NCBI GenBank assembly: GCA_963717125.1
Contig: CAVQVG010000013.1
Coordinates: 310,001 to 374,000 of the forward strand
Source of the DNA: RYN-230 sp963717125
Lineage (GTDB): Bacteria > Actinomycetota > Actinomycetes > Streptosporangiales > Streptosporangiaceae
Direction: 5' to 3'
Length of the DNA stretch: 64,000 bases
This document shows positions 7,929 through 17,519 of this stretch, one piece after another. The translations under genes and the position numbers were made by a program. Numbering within the stretch: the stretch's first letter is position 1; each line of letters opens with the position of its first letter. Below the pieces are notes generated by a model. It was not told where the DNA came from, did not search any database, and saw only the letters and a program-made list of their open reading frames with translations.

Positions 7929-9590
7929 ATGACCGAGCCAGCCCAGCTGTCCTACAGCCACGGAACCGCGGAGCAGACCCTGCTCGGCGAGACGATCGGC
8001 GCCAACCTCACCCGGATCGCGGCGGCGTTCGGCGACCGGGCGGCCGTGGTGGACGTGCCGGCCGGGCGGCGGTGGACCTATGCCCAGCTCGACGCGGACA
8101 CCGACACGCTGGCCCGGGGCCTGATCGCGGCCGGGATCAAGGCCGGCGACCGGGTCGGCATCTGGGCGCCGAACTGCGCCGAATGGGTGCTGCTGCAGTA
8201 CGCCACGGCCAAGGCGGGCGTGATCCTGGTCAACATCAACCCGGCCTACCGCAGCCACGAGCTGAGCTACGCACTGCGCCAGTCCGGGGTCCGCCTGCTG
8301 GTCAGCGCGGAATCGTTCAAGACCAGCAACTACCGGGCCATGGCGGACGAGGTCCGCGGCGGCCTGCCCGGCCTGCAGCGGGTCATCTACCTGGGCTCGG
8401 CCGACTGGGACGAGCTGTTCGTGGTGGGCCGGATGCCGATCGCGGGCGGCGGGGACCAACTGGCCGAGCGGCAGGCCATGCTGTCCTTCGACGACCCGAT
8501 CAACATCCAGTACACCAGCGGCACCACCGGCTTCCCCAAGGGCGCCACGCTGTCCCACCACAACATCCTGAACAACGGCTACTTCATCGGCGAGGGCTGC
8601 CGGTACACCGAGCAGGACCGGGTCTGCATCCCGGTGCCGTTCTATCACTGCTTCGGCATGGTGCTGGGCAACCTGGCCTGCACGACGCACGGGGCGGCCA
8701 TCGTCATCCCGGCGGCCGGCTTCGACGCGGCGGCCACGCTGCGGGCGGTGGCCGCGGAGCGGTGCACCTCGCTGTACGGGGTGCCGACCATGTTCATCGC
8801 CGAGTTCGCACTGCCCGACTTCGCGTCCTATGACCTGTCCTCGCTGCGCACCGGCATCATGGCTGGCTCGCCGTGCCCGGTCGAGGTGATGAAGCGCGTG
8901 GTCAGCGAGATGCACATGTCCGAGGTGACGATCTGCTACGGGATGACCGAGACGTCCCCGGTGTCCGCGCAGACCCGGGCCGATGACGACATGGAGCGCC
9001 GGGTCTCCACCGTGGGCCGGGTGCACCCGTACGTCGAGGTGAAGATCGTGGACCCGGAGACCGGGCTGACCGTGCCCCGCGGCGCCACCGGCGAGATGTG
9101 CACCCGCGGCTACTCGGTGATGCTCGGCTACTGGGACGACCCGGAGCAGACCACCCAGGCCATCGACCGGGCGCGCTGGATGCACACCGGCGACCTGGCC
9201 GTGCTGGACGAGGCCGGCTACCTGAACATCGTCGGCCGGATCAAGGACATGATCATCCGCGGCGGGGAGAACGTCTACCCGCGGGAGATCGAGGAGTTCC
9301 TGTACAGCCACCCGGCCATCGAGGACGTCCAGGTCATCGGCGTGCCGGACGCCAGGTACGGCGAGGAGATCTGCGCCTGGGTGAAGCTCCGGCCCGGCCA
9401 GCAGCTGACCGAGCAGGAGCTCCGCGAGTTCTGCACCGGCCAGATCGCCCACTTCAAGATCCCGCGGTACCTGCGGATCACCGCGGAATTCCCGATGACG
9501 GTCACCGGCAAGGTGCAGAAGTTCAAGATGCGGGACGCCTCGATCGCCGAGCTCGGCCTGGAATCCGCCACCACCCCCGAAACCGCCTGA
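7929..9590 (+). CDS. Fatty-acyl-CoA synthetase (AMP-binding, FadD-like)
   Basis: The 553-residue ANL-superfamily enzyme activates a carboxylic acid to its acyl-adenylate and then to the CoA thioester. Motifs present are the P-loop YTSGTTGFPKGATLSHHN, the A5 motif YGMTETSPV, the A7 motif HTGDLA, the A8 hinge GRIKDMIIRGGENVYPREIEE and the A10 lysine in VTGKVQKFKMR. CIPVPFYHCFGMVLGNL and IMAGSPCPVEVMKRV resemble medium/long-chain acyl-CoA synthetases of the acyl-CoA synthetase family 2 type. GGAGG precedes the ATG. The long antisense frame over this gene (7899-9740) is a codon-usage shadow. It is probably transcribed alone from the divergent region 7779-7928. Confidence 0.93.
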   Translation: MTEPAQLSYSHGTAEQTLLGETIGANLTRIAAAFGDRAAVVDVPAGRRWTYAQLDADTDTLARGLIAAGIKAGDRVGIWAPNCAEWVLLQYATAKAGVILVNINPAYRSHELSYALRQSGVRLLVSAESFKTSNYRAMADEVRGGLPGLQRVIYLGSADWDELFVVGRMPIAGGGDQLAERQAMLSFDDPINIQYTSGTTGFPKGATLSHHNILNNGYFIGEGCRYTEQDRVCIPVPFYHCFGMVLGNLACTTHGAAIVIPAAGFDAAATLRAVAAERCTSLYGVPTMFIAEFALPDFASYDLSSLRTGIMAGSPCPVEVMKRVVSEMHMSEVTICYGMTETSPVSAQTRADDDMERRVSTVGRVHPYVEVKIVDPETGLTVPRGATGEMCTRGYSVMLGYWDDPEQTTQAIDRARWMHTGDLAVLDEAGYLNIVGRIKDMIIRGGENVYPREIEEFLYSHPAIEDVQVIGVPDARYGEEICAWVKLRPGQQLTEQELREFCTGQIAHFKIPRYLRITAEFPMTVTGKVQKFKMRDASIAELGLESATTPETA

Positions 9591-9636
9591 CCCGCCCGGC
9601 CGCCCGCCCGGCGCCCCGCCGGCGCACCCTCGCCCG

Positions 9637-9705
9637 CTTTGCACGCGGTTCGTACGGACATTTCGGCGTAAATCGGACAGCTGCGCGCACGTCCCGCGTG
9701 CAAAG
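9637..9705. repeat. 12-bp perfect inverted repeat with 45-nt spacer
   Basis: CTTTGCACGCGG at 9637-9648 is repeated in inverted orientation (CCGCGTGCAAAG) at 9694-9705. The pair lies in the 273-nt gap between the convergent acyl-CoA synthetase and MHS transporter genes. The spacer does not itself fold into an obvious stem. It could form a terminator with a long loop or mark the boundary of the island that starts at 9864. Confidence 0.6.
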
Positions 9706-9863
9706 ATGGTCCGGTGCAGGACCCGGACGATCATGAGCAATTCCGGCTGATCATCCGGCGTAGAGGCTGTAGCCCAGTTATTGCCACACCGTGACGAGCA
9801 GACCGCTCGGTAGCTTCGCTGCTGCGCGCGCTCACAGCCTGCCTCAGCTTGATTCTGATCGGA

Positions 9864-11219
9864 CTAAAGCGTGCCTGCCGCTGGGGTCGATTGCCGCATG
9901 ACGGGGTCTGTTTCGGGCAGGAGGGTTTCGGGTGCGTGCGGGACAGCGAGCACCATGGTGATCAGGCTGATGACCGCTGCCAGGAGGAGATACCAGCCCG
10001 GAGCGAGGTTGTTGTGCGTGCGAGACACCAGCCAGGTTGCCACGTAGGGGGCCGATCCACCGAACGCCGTGTAGGACAGGTTGTAGGACAGTGATGAAGC
10101 GCTGTAGCGGACGTTGGCCGGGAACAGGTTGACCACCAGCAGCGACGTGGTGGTGGAGATACCGCCCATGAAGAAGCCGAACAGGCTCAGCCCAGCGACC
10201 GCGCTACCGAAGGACCCGGCGCCGAGCAGCGCGAACGCCGGCATCACGGCGACGCCCAGGCCGACGACGGCGGCGATGCCAACGACTCGGCGGTTGACCC
10301 GCTCTGTGAGACGACCGGTGGCCAGACTGGACAGGCCGAACACCAGCAGCGCGATCACGTAGCTCAGGGTTGCCGGCGTGCTTGCGAGATGGGCTTGCGT
10401 GGTCAGATAGCTGATCATGTAGCCGGCGAGCAGGTAGAAGCCAACCGCGTTCGCGATCGCCCAGAAGAACAGCGTGATCATCGCGGCTCTCGCTGTTCGG
10501 ATGGCACCGGCCAGCGGCACTTGTTCGACCAGGCCGGCATTCTGAACAGCGCGGAACACCGGGCTGTCTTCGATTCGCAGCCGCAGGTACAGCCCTGCTA
10601 GGCCCAGGGGCAGGGCGGTGAAGAAGGGGACGCGCCAAGCCCACGAGTCGAGGCTTGCGGCGCTGGCCTGCGAGGTCACCAGAAGGGCCACCAGCGCGCC
10701 AGCCGCAGTGCCCAATACGACCGAGACCGGTAGCGCGGAGGCGTACCGGCCGCGCCGGCCCGCCGGGGCGTACTCGATGACGAAGGCGTTCGACCCGGCA
10801 TACTCGCCGCCGGCGGAGAACCCCTGCAGCAAACGGCAGCACAGCAGCAATACCGGTGCGGCCACACCGACGGCATGGTGAGTGGGCAGCAATCCGATCG
10901 CTGCCGTTGACAGGCTCATCAGCAGCACCGACATGGCAAGTGCGCTTCGGCGGCCGACATGGTCGCCGATGTGGCCGAAGAGTATCCCGCCGAACGGGCG
11001 GACGAAGAAGCCGACACCGAAGATGGCGAACGTCTTCAGCAGTGCCGCTGAGGGATCGCTGCCGGGGAAGAACAGGGTCGCGATTGTGGTCGCGAAATAG
11101 CCGTAGAGGGCGAAGTCGTACCACTCGACGAAGTTGCCGATGCCGCCGGCCACGACGGCCTTGCCGCGGGCCTGGGAGACATCAGGCGGGTCGCCGATGC
11201 TGGAAGCGCTGCGTGTCAT
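9864..11219 (-). CDS. MFS transporter, metabolite:H+ symporter (MHS) family
   Basis: This 451-residue protein has about 12 hydrophobic segments and the signature MHS N-terminus GNFVEWYDFALYGYFA. Also present are GVGFFVRPFGGILFGHIGDHVGRR (loop 2-3 motif), LLQGFSAGGEYAGSNAFVIEY and RLRIEDSPVF. The family carries small organic acids such as alpha-ketoglutarate, proline/betaine, shikimate or aromatic acids into the cell. Its start overlaps the stop of the acyl-CoA synthetase by 4 nt (ATGA), and that gene overlaps the enoyl-CoA hydratase in the same way, so the three form one operon. Uptake of a carboxylic acid that is then CoA-activated is a reasonable inference; the substrate is unknown. Confidence 0.9.
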   Translation of the reverse strand: MTRSASSIGDPPDVSQARGKAVVAGGIGNFVEWYDFALYGYFATTIATLFFPGSDPSAALLKTFAIFGVGFFVRPFGGILFGHIGDHVGRRSALAMSVLLMSLSTAAIGLLPTHHAVGVAAPVLLLCCRLLQGFSAGGEYAGSNAFVIEYAPAGRRGRYASALPVSVVLGTAAGALVALLVTSQASAASLDSWAWRVPFFTALPLGLAGLYLRLRIEDSPVFRAVQNAGLVEQVPLAGAIRTARAAMITLFFWAIANAVGFYLLAGYMISYLTTQAHLASTPATLSYVIALLVFGLSSLATGRLTERVNRRVVGIAAVVGLGVAVMPAFALLGAGSFGSAVAGLSLFGFFMGGISTTTSLLVVNLFPANVRYSASSLSYNLSYTAFGGSAPYVATWLVSRTHNNLAPGWYLLLAAVISLITMVLAVPHAPETLLPETDPVMRQSTPAAGTL

Positions 11220-12832
11220 GTCGTCTCTCCTTGCTCGGCGGCGGTCGTCCGCGTGGTTGAGGCCGATGCAGTGGCCGGTCGTAGCGCGGCGCGCAAAGCG
11301 CTGCGGCGCAACTTGTTGCTGGCGGTCTTCGGGATCTCCTCGACGAACCGCACAACTCGCGGATAGGCAAAACTTGAGTACCGCTCCTTGACGTACTGCT
11401 GTATCTCGCGGCCCAGGCCATCGGAGGGTTGCCAGCCGTCGGCTAGCGCCACGCTGGCGCAGACGACCTGCCCGCGTCGGGCATCCGGCAGGCCGATCAC
11501 CGCAACCTCGGCGATCGCCGGGTGCTCGCGCAGGACGTCCTCAAGATCATGAGGCCCGATGCGGTAGCCAGCGGAAATGATCACGTCATCGGACCGGCTG
11601 ACGTACCAGTAAAAGCCCTCCTCATCGCGCGAGGCCAGGTCGCCGGTGCGGAACCATTTACCGCCAAACGTGGCTTCGCTGGCCTCCGGCCGGTTCCAGT
11701 ACCCAAGCGGGTATTGCGGGTTGGAACGCGCCCGTAGGCAGATCTCGCCGACATCACCCGAGGCGATTCCCTCACCACGGTCATCGAGGAGGGTCACTTC
11801 CCACCCAGGCAGCGGCCGGCCGATAGAGCCCGGTCGAAGTGGGTGGCCCGGGCGGTTGCCGAGCATCGGATAAGACTCGGTCATCCCGTAGTAGTCCAGC
11901 AGCGGTGTGCCGAACTGCTCGGCGAACCACCCCGCGAGCTCAGGCTGCAGCGGCTCCGACGAACAGCACGCGATCCGGAAGCGCTGCGGGAATCGGCGCC
12001 CGGCATCGGGCCCTGCCTCGCGCAGGCGGCGAAGCACTGTCGGGTTGAGCAGGACGTTGCTGACCTGGTGCTCAGACAGAGCGGCGAACAGCTTTGCGGC
12101 GTCGAACCGGGCGCCCTGGTGGACGACCAGATGCCTGGCGCCCTGGCGCCACGGGCCGATGATCTTCGCGAGAGACCACGCCCAGTCCCCGGCACCGTGG
12201 AACAGTTCGCCGCGCCGCAGATCGTGGCACGCCCTGAATTCGTTGTGCCCGAGCAGCGAGGCGTGTGCTTGGACGATGCCTTTGGCCGGTCCAGTCGTAC
12301 CGGAGGTATAGAAGATCATCGCCGGCGCGTCTGCTGCCGTGGCCAAAGTGTCATAAGTTGCCGGGCGGCCGGCGAGCATCTCGGGGCTCAGGACGATGAC
12401 GGCGCTGGACGTGCCCGCCGCCGCGGCGCGGACGGTCGCGACGCTGTCCGCGTCGGTGAGGATGACGGCCGGGGCGGCGTCGAGAATCCGGTACCTCAGC
12501 GCATCACGCCCCCACAGCGAGGACAGCATGACGACGATGCCCCCCATCTTGAAGACCCCCAGGACCATCGCGGCGGTCTCCGGCAGGGGCGGGAGGACGA
12601 ATGCAACCCGGTCGCCGGGCTGAACTCCCTGCTCCGCTACCAGGTCAGCGAATTGTGCGGCCGTTCGCTGGATGTCGCGCCACGGCACCCGGCGCGTTGA
12701 CCCGTCCGGGCCCAGCCAGATCATGGCCTCCGCGGCGGGGTCTTGACCGTCCATGACATCCGCAGCGATGTTGTAGCGGTCGGGAACCTGCCAGCGCTGC
12801 CGGGCCGCTCGCGAAAGCCAGGGACCGCTCAT
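11216..12832 (-). CDS. Acyl-CoA synthetase (medium-chain/acetyl-CoA synthetase-like, ANL superfamily)
   Basis: The 538-residue protein carries FYTSGTTGPAKGIVQAHAS (P-loop), YYGMTESYPM (A5), GEICLRARSNPQYPLGYWNRPE, FRTGDLASRDEEGFYWYVSR (A7), SDDVIISAGYRIGPHDLED (A8) and KTASNKLRRSALR (A10 region with the catalytic lysine). The GDWAWSLAKIIGPWRQGA stretch is typical of the MACSM/benzoate-CoA-ligase branch. It probably activates the acid imported by the co-transcribed MHS transporter. Both gene junctions are 4-nt ATGA overlaps. It is only distantly similar to the acyl-CoA synthetase at 7929, so the two are not recent duplicates. Exact substrate cannot be assigned. Confidence 0.9.
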   Translation of the reverse strand: MSGPWLSRAARQRWQVPDRYNIAADVMDGQDPAAEAMIWLGPDGSTRRVPWRDIQRTAAQFADLVAEQGVQPGDRVAFVLPPLPETAAMVLGVFKMGGIVVMLSSLWGRDALRYRILDAAPAVILTDADSVATVRAAAAGTSSAVIVLSPEMLAGRPATYDTLATAADAPAMIFYTSGTTGPAKGIVQAHASLLGHNEFRACHDLRRGELFHGAGDWAWSLAKIIGPWRQGARHLVVHQGARFDAAKLFAALSEHQVSNVLLNPTVLRRLREAGPDAGRRFPQRFRIACCSSEPLQPELAGWFAEQFGTPLLDYYGMTESYPMLGNRPGHPLRPGSIGRPLPGWEVTLLDDRGEGIASGDVGEICLRARSNPQYPLGYWNRPEASEATFGGKWFRTGDLASRDEEGFYWYVSRSDDVIISAGYRIGPHDLEDVLREHPAIAEVAVIGLPDARRGQVVCASVALADGWQPSDGLGREIQQYVKERYSSFAYPRVVRFVEEIPKTASNKLRRSALRAALRPATASASTTRTTAAEQGETT

Positions 12833-13646
12833 CGTGCACCGTCGTTCTGGTGAGCGGTGAGGAAGCGCTCCATCATCGCCTGAGGCTCGCCGGAGGCATA
12901 CGAGCGGCGGTGCACCTCGCGGGCGACCCGGAACGCCTCCTCGAACGCAGCCGCATCAAGTTGACGCAGCCAGCCCTTGGTCTCCCGCACCGCTCCAGGC
13001 GGCAGCTCGGCGAGTTCTCCGGCGCGCCGTATGGCGACCTCGCGTACCGCGCCGGCATCGACGAGGACATGGATCACACCGGCAGCGTGGGCCTCCTCGG
13101 CGCTCATGAGCCTTCCCGAAAGCACCAGCTCAGATGTCCGTGAGGCCCCCAGCGCTTCACGGATCAGCCACGTGCCGGTGATGCTCGGAATGCCGTGCCG
13201 GACCTCGGGCTGACCTAGCCGAACCCCGATGTGCGCGATCCGCAGGTCCGCAAGCAGGGCGACCTGGAAACCCAGCCGGCCGCAACACCATTGAGCGCGG
13301 CGACAAGCGGAACCTCTAGATCACGGAAGCGGCGGTAAAGAACCTCAACACGATCGATCCAGCGCTCGGCACGGGCGTGGTCGCCGGCAATGAAATCCCT
13401 GGTCTCCGCAAGATCTTGACCAGCGCAGAACGCCCGTTCTCCAGCGCCGGTCAGCACGACCGCCCGCACCGCGGAATCGCCGCTGAGATCGGCCAGGACG
13501 TCGCAGAGTCGCTCACGCATGGCCTCGGTCCAAGCGTTCAACTTGTCCGGCCGGTTGAGGACGATAACCGCGACTTGGCCAGCGCGCTCGACGATCAAAT
13601 CGTCGACCAGATCTTCGGTTCCCAGTCGCTTATCAGCGTGCCGCAT
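12829..13646 (-). CDS. Enoyl-CoA hydratase/isomerase family protein, with apparent frameshift
   Basis: Two overlapping frames together give one crotonase-fold protein of about 272 residues. The upstream frame encodes VAVIVLNRPDKLNAWTEAM and VLTGAGERAFCAGQDLAE (oxyanion hole segment), ending in AALNGVAAG. The second frame continues GFQVALLADLRIAHIGVRLG, VRHGIPSITGTWLIREALG and LVLSGRLMSAEEAHAAG. Inserting one base near 13275 joins them exactly (expected GGCCTGGG), so the break is probably a one-base deletion in the read. The ATG at 13646 has a GGGGG ribosome site. It is the promoter-proximal gene of the operon with the synthetase and transporter, and is divergent from the LysR gene. The reaction is likely hydration of an enoyl-CoA intermediate. 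Confidence 0.8.
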
Positions 13647-13730
13647 CAGGCCCCCATCATGTGCAGGTGCTCGGCCCCTGAATGAAAGCACCGCAGACGG
13701 AGCGCGGTCCAAGACCAATCACCGCACTCT

Positions 13731-13750
13731 CCATACCGAAAGCGGTATGG
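13731..13750. promoter_or_regulatory. Candidate LysR operator in divergent promoter region
   Basis: CCATACCG and CGGTATGG form a perfect 8-bp inverted repeat around AAAG. The core ATAC-N8-GTAT resembles the dyad recognised by LysR-type regulators of the BenM/CatM group (ATAC-N7-GTAT). It sits just upstream of the LysR coding start and about 85 nt upstream of the enoyl-CoA hydratase start, as expected for autoregulation plus control of the divergent operon. Confidence 0.5.
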
Positions 13751-13758
13751 TTCGGAGC

Positions 13759-14656
13759 GTGACGCCGCGTCAGCTGCGCTACTTCGTTGCGGTTGCCGAT
13801 GAACTCCACTTCGGCAGAGCAGCCCAGCGCCTGCACATCAGCCAGCCGCCCCTGAGCGCGCGCATCTCGGAACTAGAAGACGAAGTCGGCTTCCGGCTGT
13901 TCGACCGATCAAGCCAGATGGTCAAGCTCACCGAGGAAGGCGCCCGATTCCTTCGGCAGGCCCGCAGGGTCCTCGGCGCAATGGAAGACCTAGAGCGCCT
14001 CGTCAGCCGTCAAGCCCCGGGCCATGGCCGGCCAGTACGTGTAGCGGTACCACCCGACACCTCGGCCAACGTCTTCCAGGACGTCACCGCTCGCCTTCAT
14101 GACGAGTACCCAGCCGCTGCGATCGAGTTCGAAGAAGCGACTACGGCTGACCAGCACGCGCAGCTCCATCAAGGTCGGCTGGACGTGGTGGTGCTTCGGC
14201 ACCCCTTCCCCGAGAAGGGCCTCGTTGTCGGGCCGAAACTGATCAAGACCCTCGGGGTGCTGATGGCCGCTGATCACCCGCTCGCTGAATTGCCACTGAT
14301 ACGACTGAACGACTTGAACGGCCAGGTCCTGGTCATGTTCCGCCGCGAAGTCTCGCCCTGGTTGTACGACCAGACGCTCTCCATTTGCAACGACGCGGGC
14401 TACCGGCCGGCCAGGATCGAGTACGCAACGCGAATCGTTCAACGGCCTACTACTCGCGGACCGAGCAATCGCATTCAGAGGTGAAGACTCGACAGCCAAC
14501 AACAACAGGCTCACCTGGCGACCTATCAAGAACGAACCGCTTCGGTGGACCACCGCCGTAGCCTGGCGCCGCGGGGCGACAAGCCCAGTACTCAAAAGCC
14601 TCGGCAAAGCGCTGTGGGATGCGCTCCGATCACACGATCAGTGGGTAGCCACCTGA
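13759..14656 (+). CDS. LysR-family transcriptional regulator, with apparent frameshift near the C-terminus
   Basis: From the GTG at 13759 the protein begins TPRQLRYFVAVADELHFG, the standard LysR winged helix-turn-helix start (AAQRLHISQPPLSARISELE follows). The effector domain includes VRVAVPPDTSANVFQDV, LDVVVLRHPFPEKGL and GVLMAADHPLAEL. The open frame ends at 14484 in a non-family tail. Removing one base near 14437 restores FNGLLLADRAIAFRGED and a natural end at 14656, giving about 298 residues, the usual length. An in-frame ATG at 13747 is possible but lies inside the palindromic operator. It probably controls the divergent hydratase-synthetase-transporter operon. The break is most likely a base-calling error. 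Confidence 0.8.
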
Positions 14657-14737
14657 GCCGATGAACCGCACGCGCTGGCGGCGGTGAAGGCCTTCGAGGC
14701 CGCCTTCGGGGCGAAGTTCCCCAAGGCCGCCGCGTGA
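14657..14737 (+). mobile_element. Possible IS256-family transposase C-terminal remnant
   Basis: Directly after the LysR stop, 26 codons read ADEPHALAAVKAFEAAFGAK and FPKAAA before a stop. The pattern A-A-x-x-A-F-E-A-x-F-G-x-K-x-P-K resembles the helical segment near the C-terminus of IS256-family (Mutator) transposases. No start codon, catalytic DDE residues or terminal repeats are visible, so at most it is a scar left by an element next to the catabolic island. The match is short and could be chance. Confidence 0.35.
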
Positions 14738-14970
14738 TCACGTGCCAGTGACGGTCAAGCGTGGCACCAGTCCGCACCGCCCCCGGTGAGCCGACCGGTG
14801 TTACGAGCTGGCGGGGACGAGTGGGTTGGCCATACGCGTGCTGGTCACTTTGCGCAACTCGGAGTGTACGAGCCGCTATGAATGTCAGGCTGGGATCTGG
14901 GGAGTCCGTCTGGCAGCGGCCGGGCGGCCGGACCGGCCCGGGTGAGAGTCTGGGACAGGGGGTTGATGCC

Positions 14971-17261
14971 GTGTCGGCCAGGGACCCGCGCCGGGTCAGG
15001 TGGCGAGGCAGCGCCCGGGTGTGGCTGGCCGTTACCGGGGTCAGCGGGGCGCTGCTGGTGGCGGCCTGCTCGACGCCCGCCCAGCCAGCCCCAGCCCCAG
15101 CCCCAGCCCCAGCCCCAGCCGGTCACCCGGCTGGATCCGGCCCGCCCCGCGCGGCGGCCAGACCGGCGACTGAGGCGGCCACCGTGCGGATCGTCCCGGC
15201 CCCGTACCAGCTGCCGTCCGGGGTGTCCCGGGCCGTCGTGCTGCCGCACGGACCGGACCTGCTCATCCTGGGTGGGCTCAGCCAGCGGTCGGCGGCCACC
15301 ACCACGGTCCGGCTGCTCAACCCGGTGACTGGCAGCACAACCGCGGCCGGCGCTGGCCGCGGCCACGCCGGGCGCGGCCGGGGCCACCCTGAACGGCCGG
15401 GATTTCCTGTTCGGCGGCGGGGAGCAGACCCCCGCGACCCCGGTGCAGGGAACCCCCGTGCAGGGAACCCCCGTGCGGGGAATCTCAGCGCGGCCGGCCA
15501 CGGTGCAGCAGATCGGCACCGGGGGCGGCACGGCCGCCATGGCCTGCCGGCTGCCCGGGCCCCGGTCCGGCCTGGCCGCGGTGACCATCGGCGGTACCGC
15601 GTACCTGGTCGGCGGCGCGGCCGGGGCGGGCGCCGCAGGCGACGTGCTGGCCACCGCGGACGGCCGCCACTTCCGGACCGTGGCCCGGCTGCCGGTGCCG
15701 GTGCGGGACCCGGCGGTGGCCGCCCTGGGCCAGCAGATCTGGGTGTTCGGTGGGCAGGCGGCCACCGGCCCGACCAGCGACATCCAGCGCATCACCGTGC
15801 CCGGCGCGGCGCAGCCCAGCCGCACACCGCCTGGCACCGCACAGGCGCCGCACACAGGCCAGCCGCACACAGGCCAGCCGCACACAGCCCAGCCGCACAC
15901 AGCCCAGCCGCACACAGCCCAGCCCCGGCCAGCGCCGGACCGGGCCACTGAACGGCCAGGCGTCCGTGGCCGGCCACCTTCCCCGGCCGTTGACCGGGGC
16001 GGCCGCGTTCACTCTGGGCGGCACCGTGTTCATCGCGGGCGGCCAGGTCGGCCAGCCGGGCCAGACCGCAGCCACGGCGATCAGCGGGCAGGTGCTCAGC
16101 TATCAGCCCGGCCAGGCGGCGGTCCGGGTGGCGGGACAGCTCCCGGTGCCGGTGGCCAACGCCGGGGTGGCGGTGACCCGCGGCACCGCGTTCCTCGTCG
16201 GCGGTGACGACGGCGTCCGCCCGGTGCCCACCGTCACCCGGATCCAGCTGGCCCCGGACCCGCCCGCGACCCAGACGCCCAGCACGCCGTGGCTGGGGCG
16301 GCCGCTCAGCGGCAGCCACCTGGCGCCCGGGTCGAACCCGGCGGCGCTGCCCGGCGACGTGCTGATCGCCGACCACAAGAACAACCGGCTGCTCATCGTC
16401 GACCCGCAGGGCCGGGTCCGGTGGCAGTTCCCGCAGCCGGGCGACCTGGCCAACGGCCAGACGTTCCCGGTGCCGGACGACGCGTTCTTCACGCCGGACG
16501 GGAAACAGATCGTCGCGACCGAGGAGGACGCCTCGGTCATCAGCGTGATCGACATCGCCACCCGCCGGATCGTCTACCGGTACGGCGTGCCGTGGCACCC
16601 CGGGTCAAGCGCCAACCACGTGTCCAACCCGGATGACGCGATGATGCTGCCCAGCGGCAGCCTGATCACCGCGGACATCAAGAACTGCCGGGTCCTGCTG
16701 ATCAGGCCGCCGGCGAGCCACCCGCAGCGGGTCATCGGCCAGGCCGGCTATGGCTGCTGGCACAGCCCGCCGGTCACCTGGGGCAGCCCGAACGGCGCGT
16801 TCCCGATGACCAACGGCAAGTACCTGGTCACCGAGATCAACGGGGACTGGGTGAACGCGCTGAGCCTGTCCGGCCACGTGTCCTGGTCGGCCAACCCGCC
16901 GGGCGTCGCCTACCCCTCCGACAGCAACGAGATCTACCCGGGCCGGTACCTGACGGTTGACTACTCGACCGCGGGCCAGGTGGTGGAGTTCAACACGGCG
17001 GGCCGGCTGCTCTGGCGGTTCGGCGGGCTCAACCACCCGTCGCTGGGCCTGCCGCTGCCCAACGGGGACATCCTCGTGAACGACGACTTCAACGACCGGG
17101 TCATCGTTATCGACCCGGTGACCAACCGGATCGTCTGGCAGTACGGCCACAAAGGCGTCCGGGGCACCGCACCCGGCTACCTGAACGACCCGGACGGGGT
17201 CGATCTGACCCCGCCGAACTCACTGGATATCACGCACGCCCCCACCATGGGGGAACCGTAG
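14971..17261 (+). CDS. Secreted lipoprotein with kelch-type and NHL/PQQ-type beta-propellers, with two apparent frameshifts
   Basis: Three overlapping frames join into one protein of about 760 residues. It starts (GTG 14971, GGGGG upstream) with a signal peptide and the lipobox LLVAACS. An Ala-Pro linker is followed by kelch-like blades (VVLPHGPDLLILGGLSQ, GLAAVTIGGTAYLVGGA, GQQIWVFGGQ, FTLGGTVFIAGGQ, GTAFLVGGDDG). The C-terminal half is a second propeller (VLIADHKNNRLLIVDPQG, DILVNDDFNDRVIVIDP, IVWQYGHKG). The frame changes lie near 15348 and between about 15925 and 15945, the second just after a 15-bp tandem repeat. A lipid-anchored extracytoplasmic protein is likely; ligand or enzymatic activity is unknown. 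Its 3' end overlaps the convergent DUF2277 gene by about 40 nt. Confidence 0.75.
15851..15925 (+). repeat. Five tandem 15-bp repeats coding HTGQP/HTAQP
   Basis: The unit CACACAGGCCAGCCG occurs twice and CACACAGCCCAGCCG three times (the last with a terminal C). In frame they encode (HTGQP)2(HTAQP)3, a Pro-rich hinge between kelch blades of the lipoprotein. Copy number is likely to vary between strains and to cause read errors. Confidence 0.9.
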
Positions 17262-17492
17262 CCGCGGTAACGCCCCGGGGTGATCGGCGGCGGGCACCTC
17301 AAGCCGCCCGAGCAGGTCGCGCGTCACGCGGGCGATCATGTCCACGGCCCGGTCGAACGCCTCGGCGTCGGCGGGCATTGGGCGCCGGAACCCGCTCACT
17401 GTCTGCACGTACTGGATCGCGGCGGCCTGCACGTCCTGGTCATTGACCGAGGCGGCGTAGGGGGCGCGCAGGATCTTGATATCCCGACACAT
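17220..17492 (-). CDS. DUF2277 family protein (copy 1)
   Basis: This 90-residue protein starts with the DUF2277 hallmark MCRDIKILRAPYAA, then DQDVQAAAIQYVQTVSGFRRP and AFDRAVDMIARVTRDLLGRLEV. The ATG at 17492 was chosen because family members start at MCR. The first 67 residues align with the second copy at 17976-18179; the extra C-terminal tail (about 20 residues) runs into the 3' end of the convergent lipoprotein gene and may be non-homologous. The family is widespread in actinobacteria and has no established function; the size and helical pattern suggest a small helical bundle. Confidence 0.8.
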   Translation of the reverse strand: MCRDIKILRAPYAASVNDQDVQAAAIQYVQTVSGFRRPMPADAEAFDRAVDMIARVTRDLLGRLEVPAADHPGALPRLRFPHGGGVRDIQ

Positions 17493-17519
17493 GTGCCGAA
17501 GGTACGCCACCCAGGCAGG

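Noticed and set aside
7899..9740. Minus-strand open frame of 613 codons opposite the acyl-CoA synthetase
   Set aside because: Antisense shadow; His/Arg/Gly-rich low-information protein with no motif, and the plus strand has all ANL motifs.
14592..14777. Minus-strand ORF over the transposase remnant
   Set aside because: Low-complexity Arg/Pro composition without homology or ribosome site.
15851..15925. Tandem repeats as a CRISPR array
   Set aside because: Units are 15 bp without spacers and encode an in-frame Pro-rich peptide repeat.
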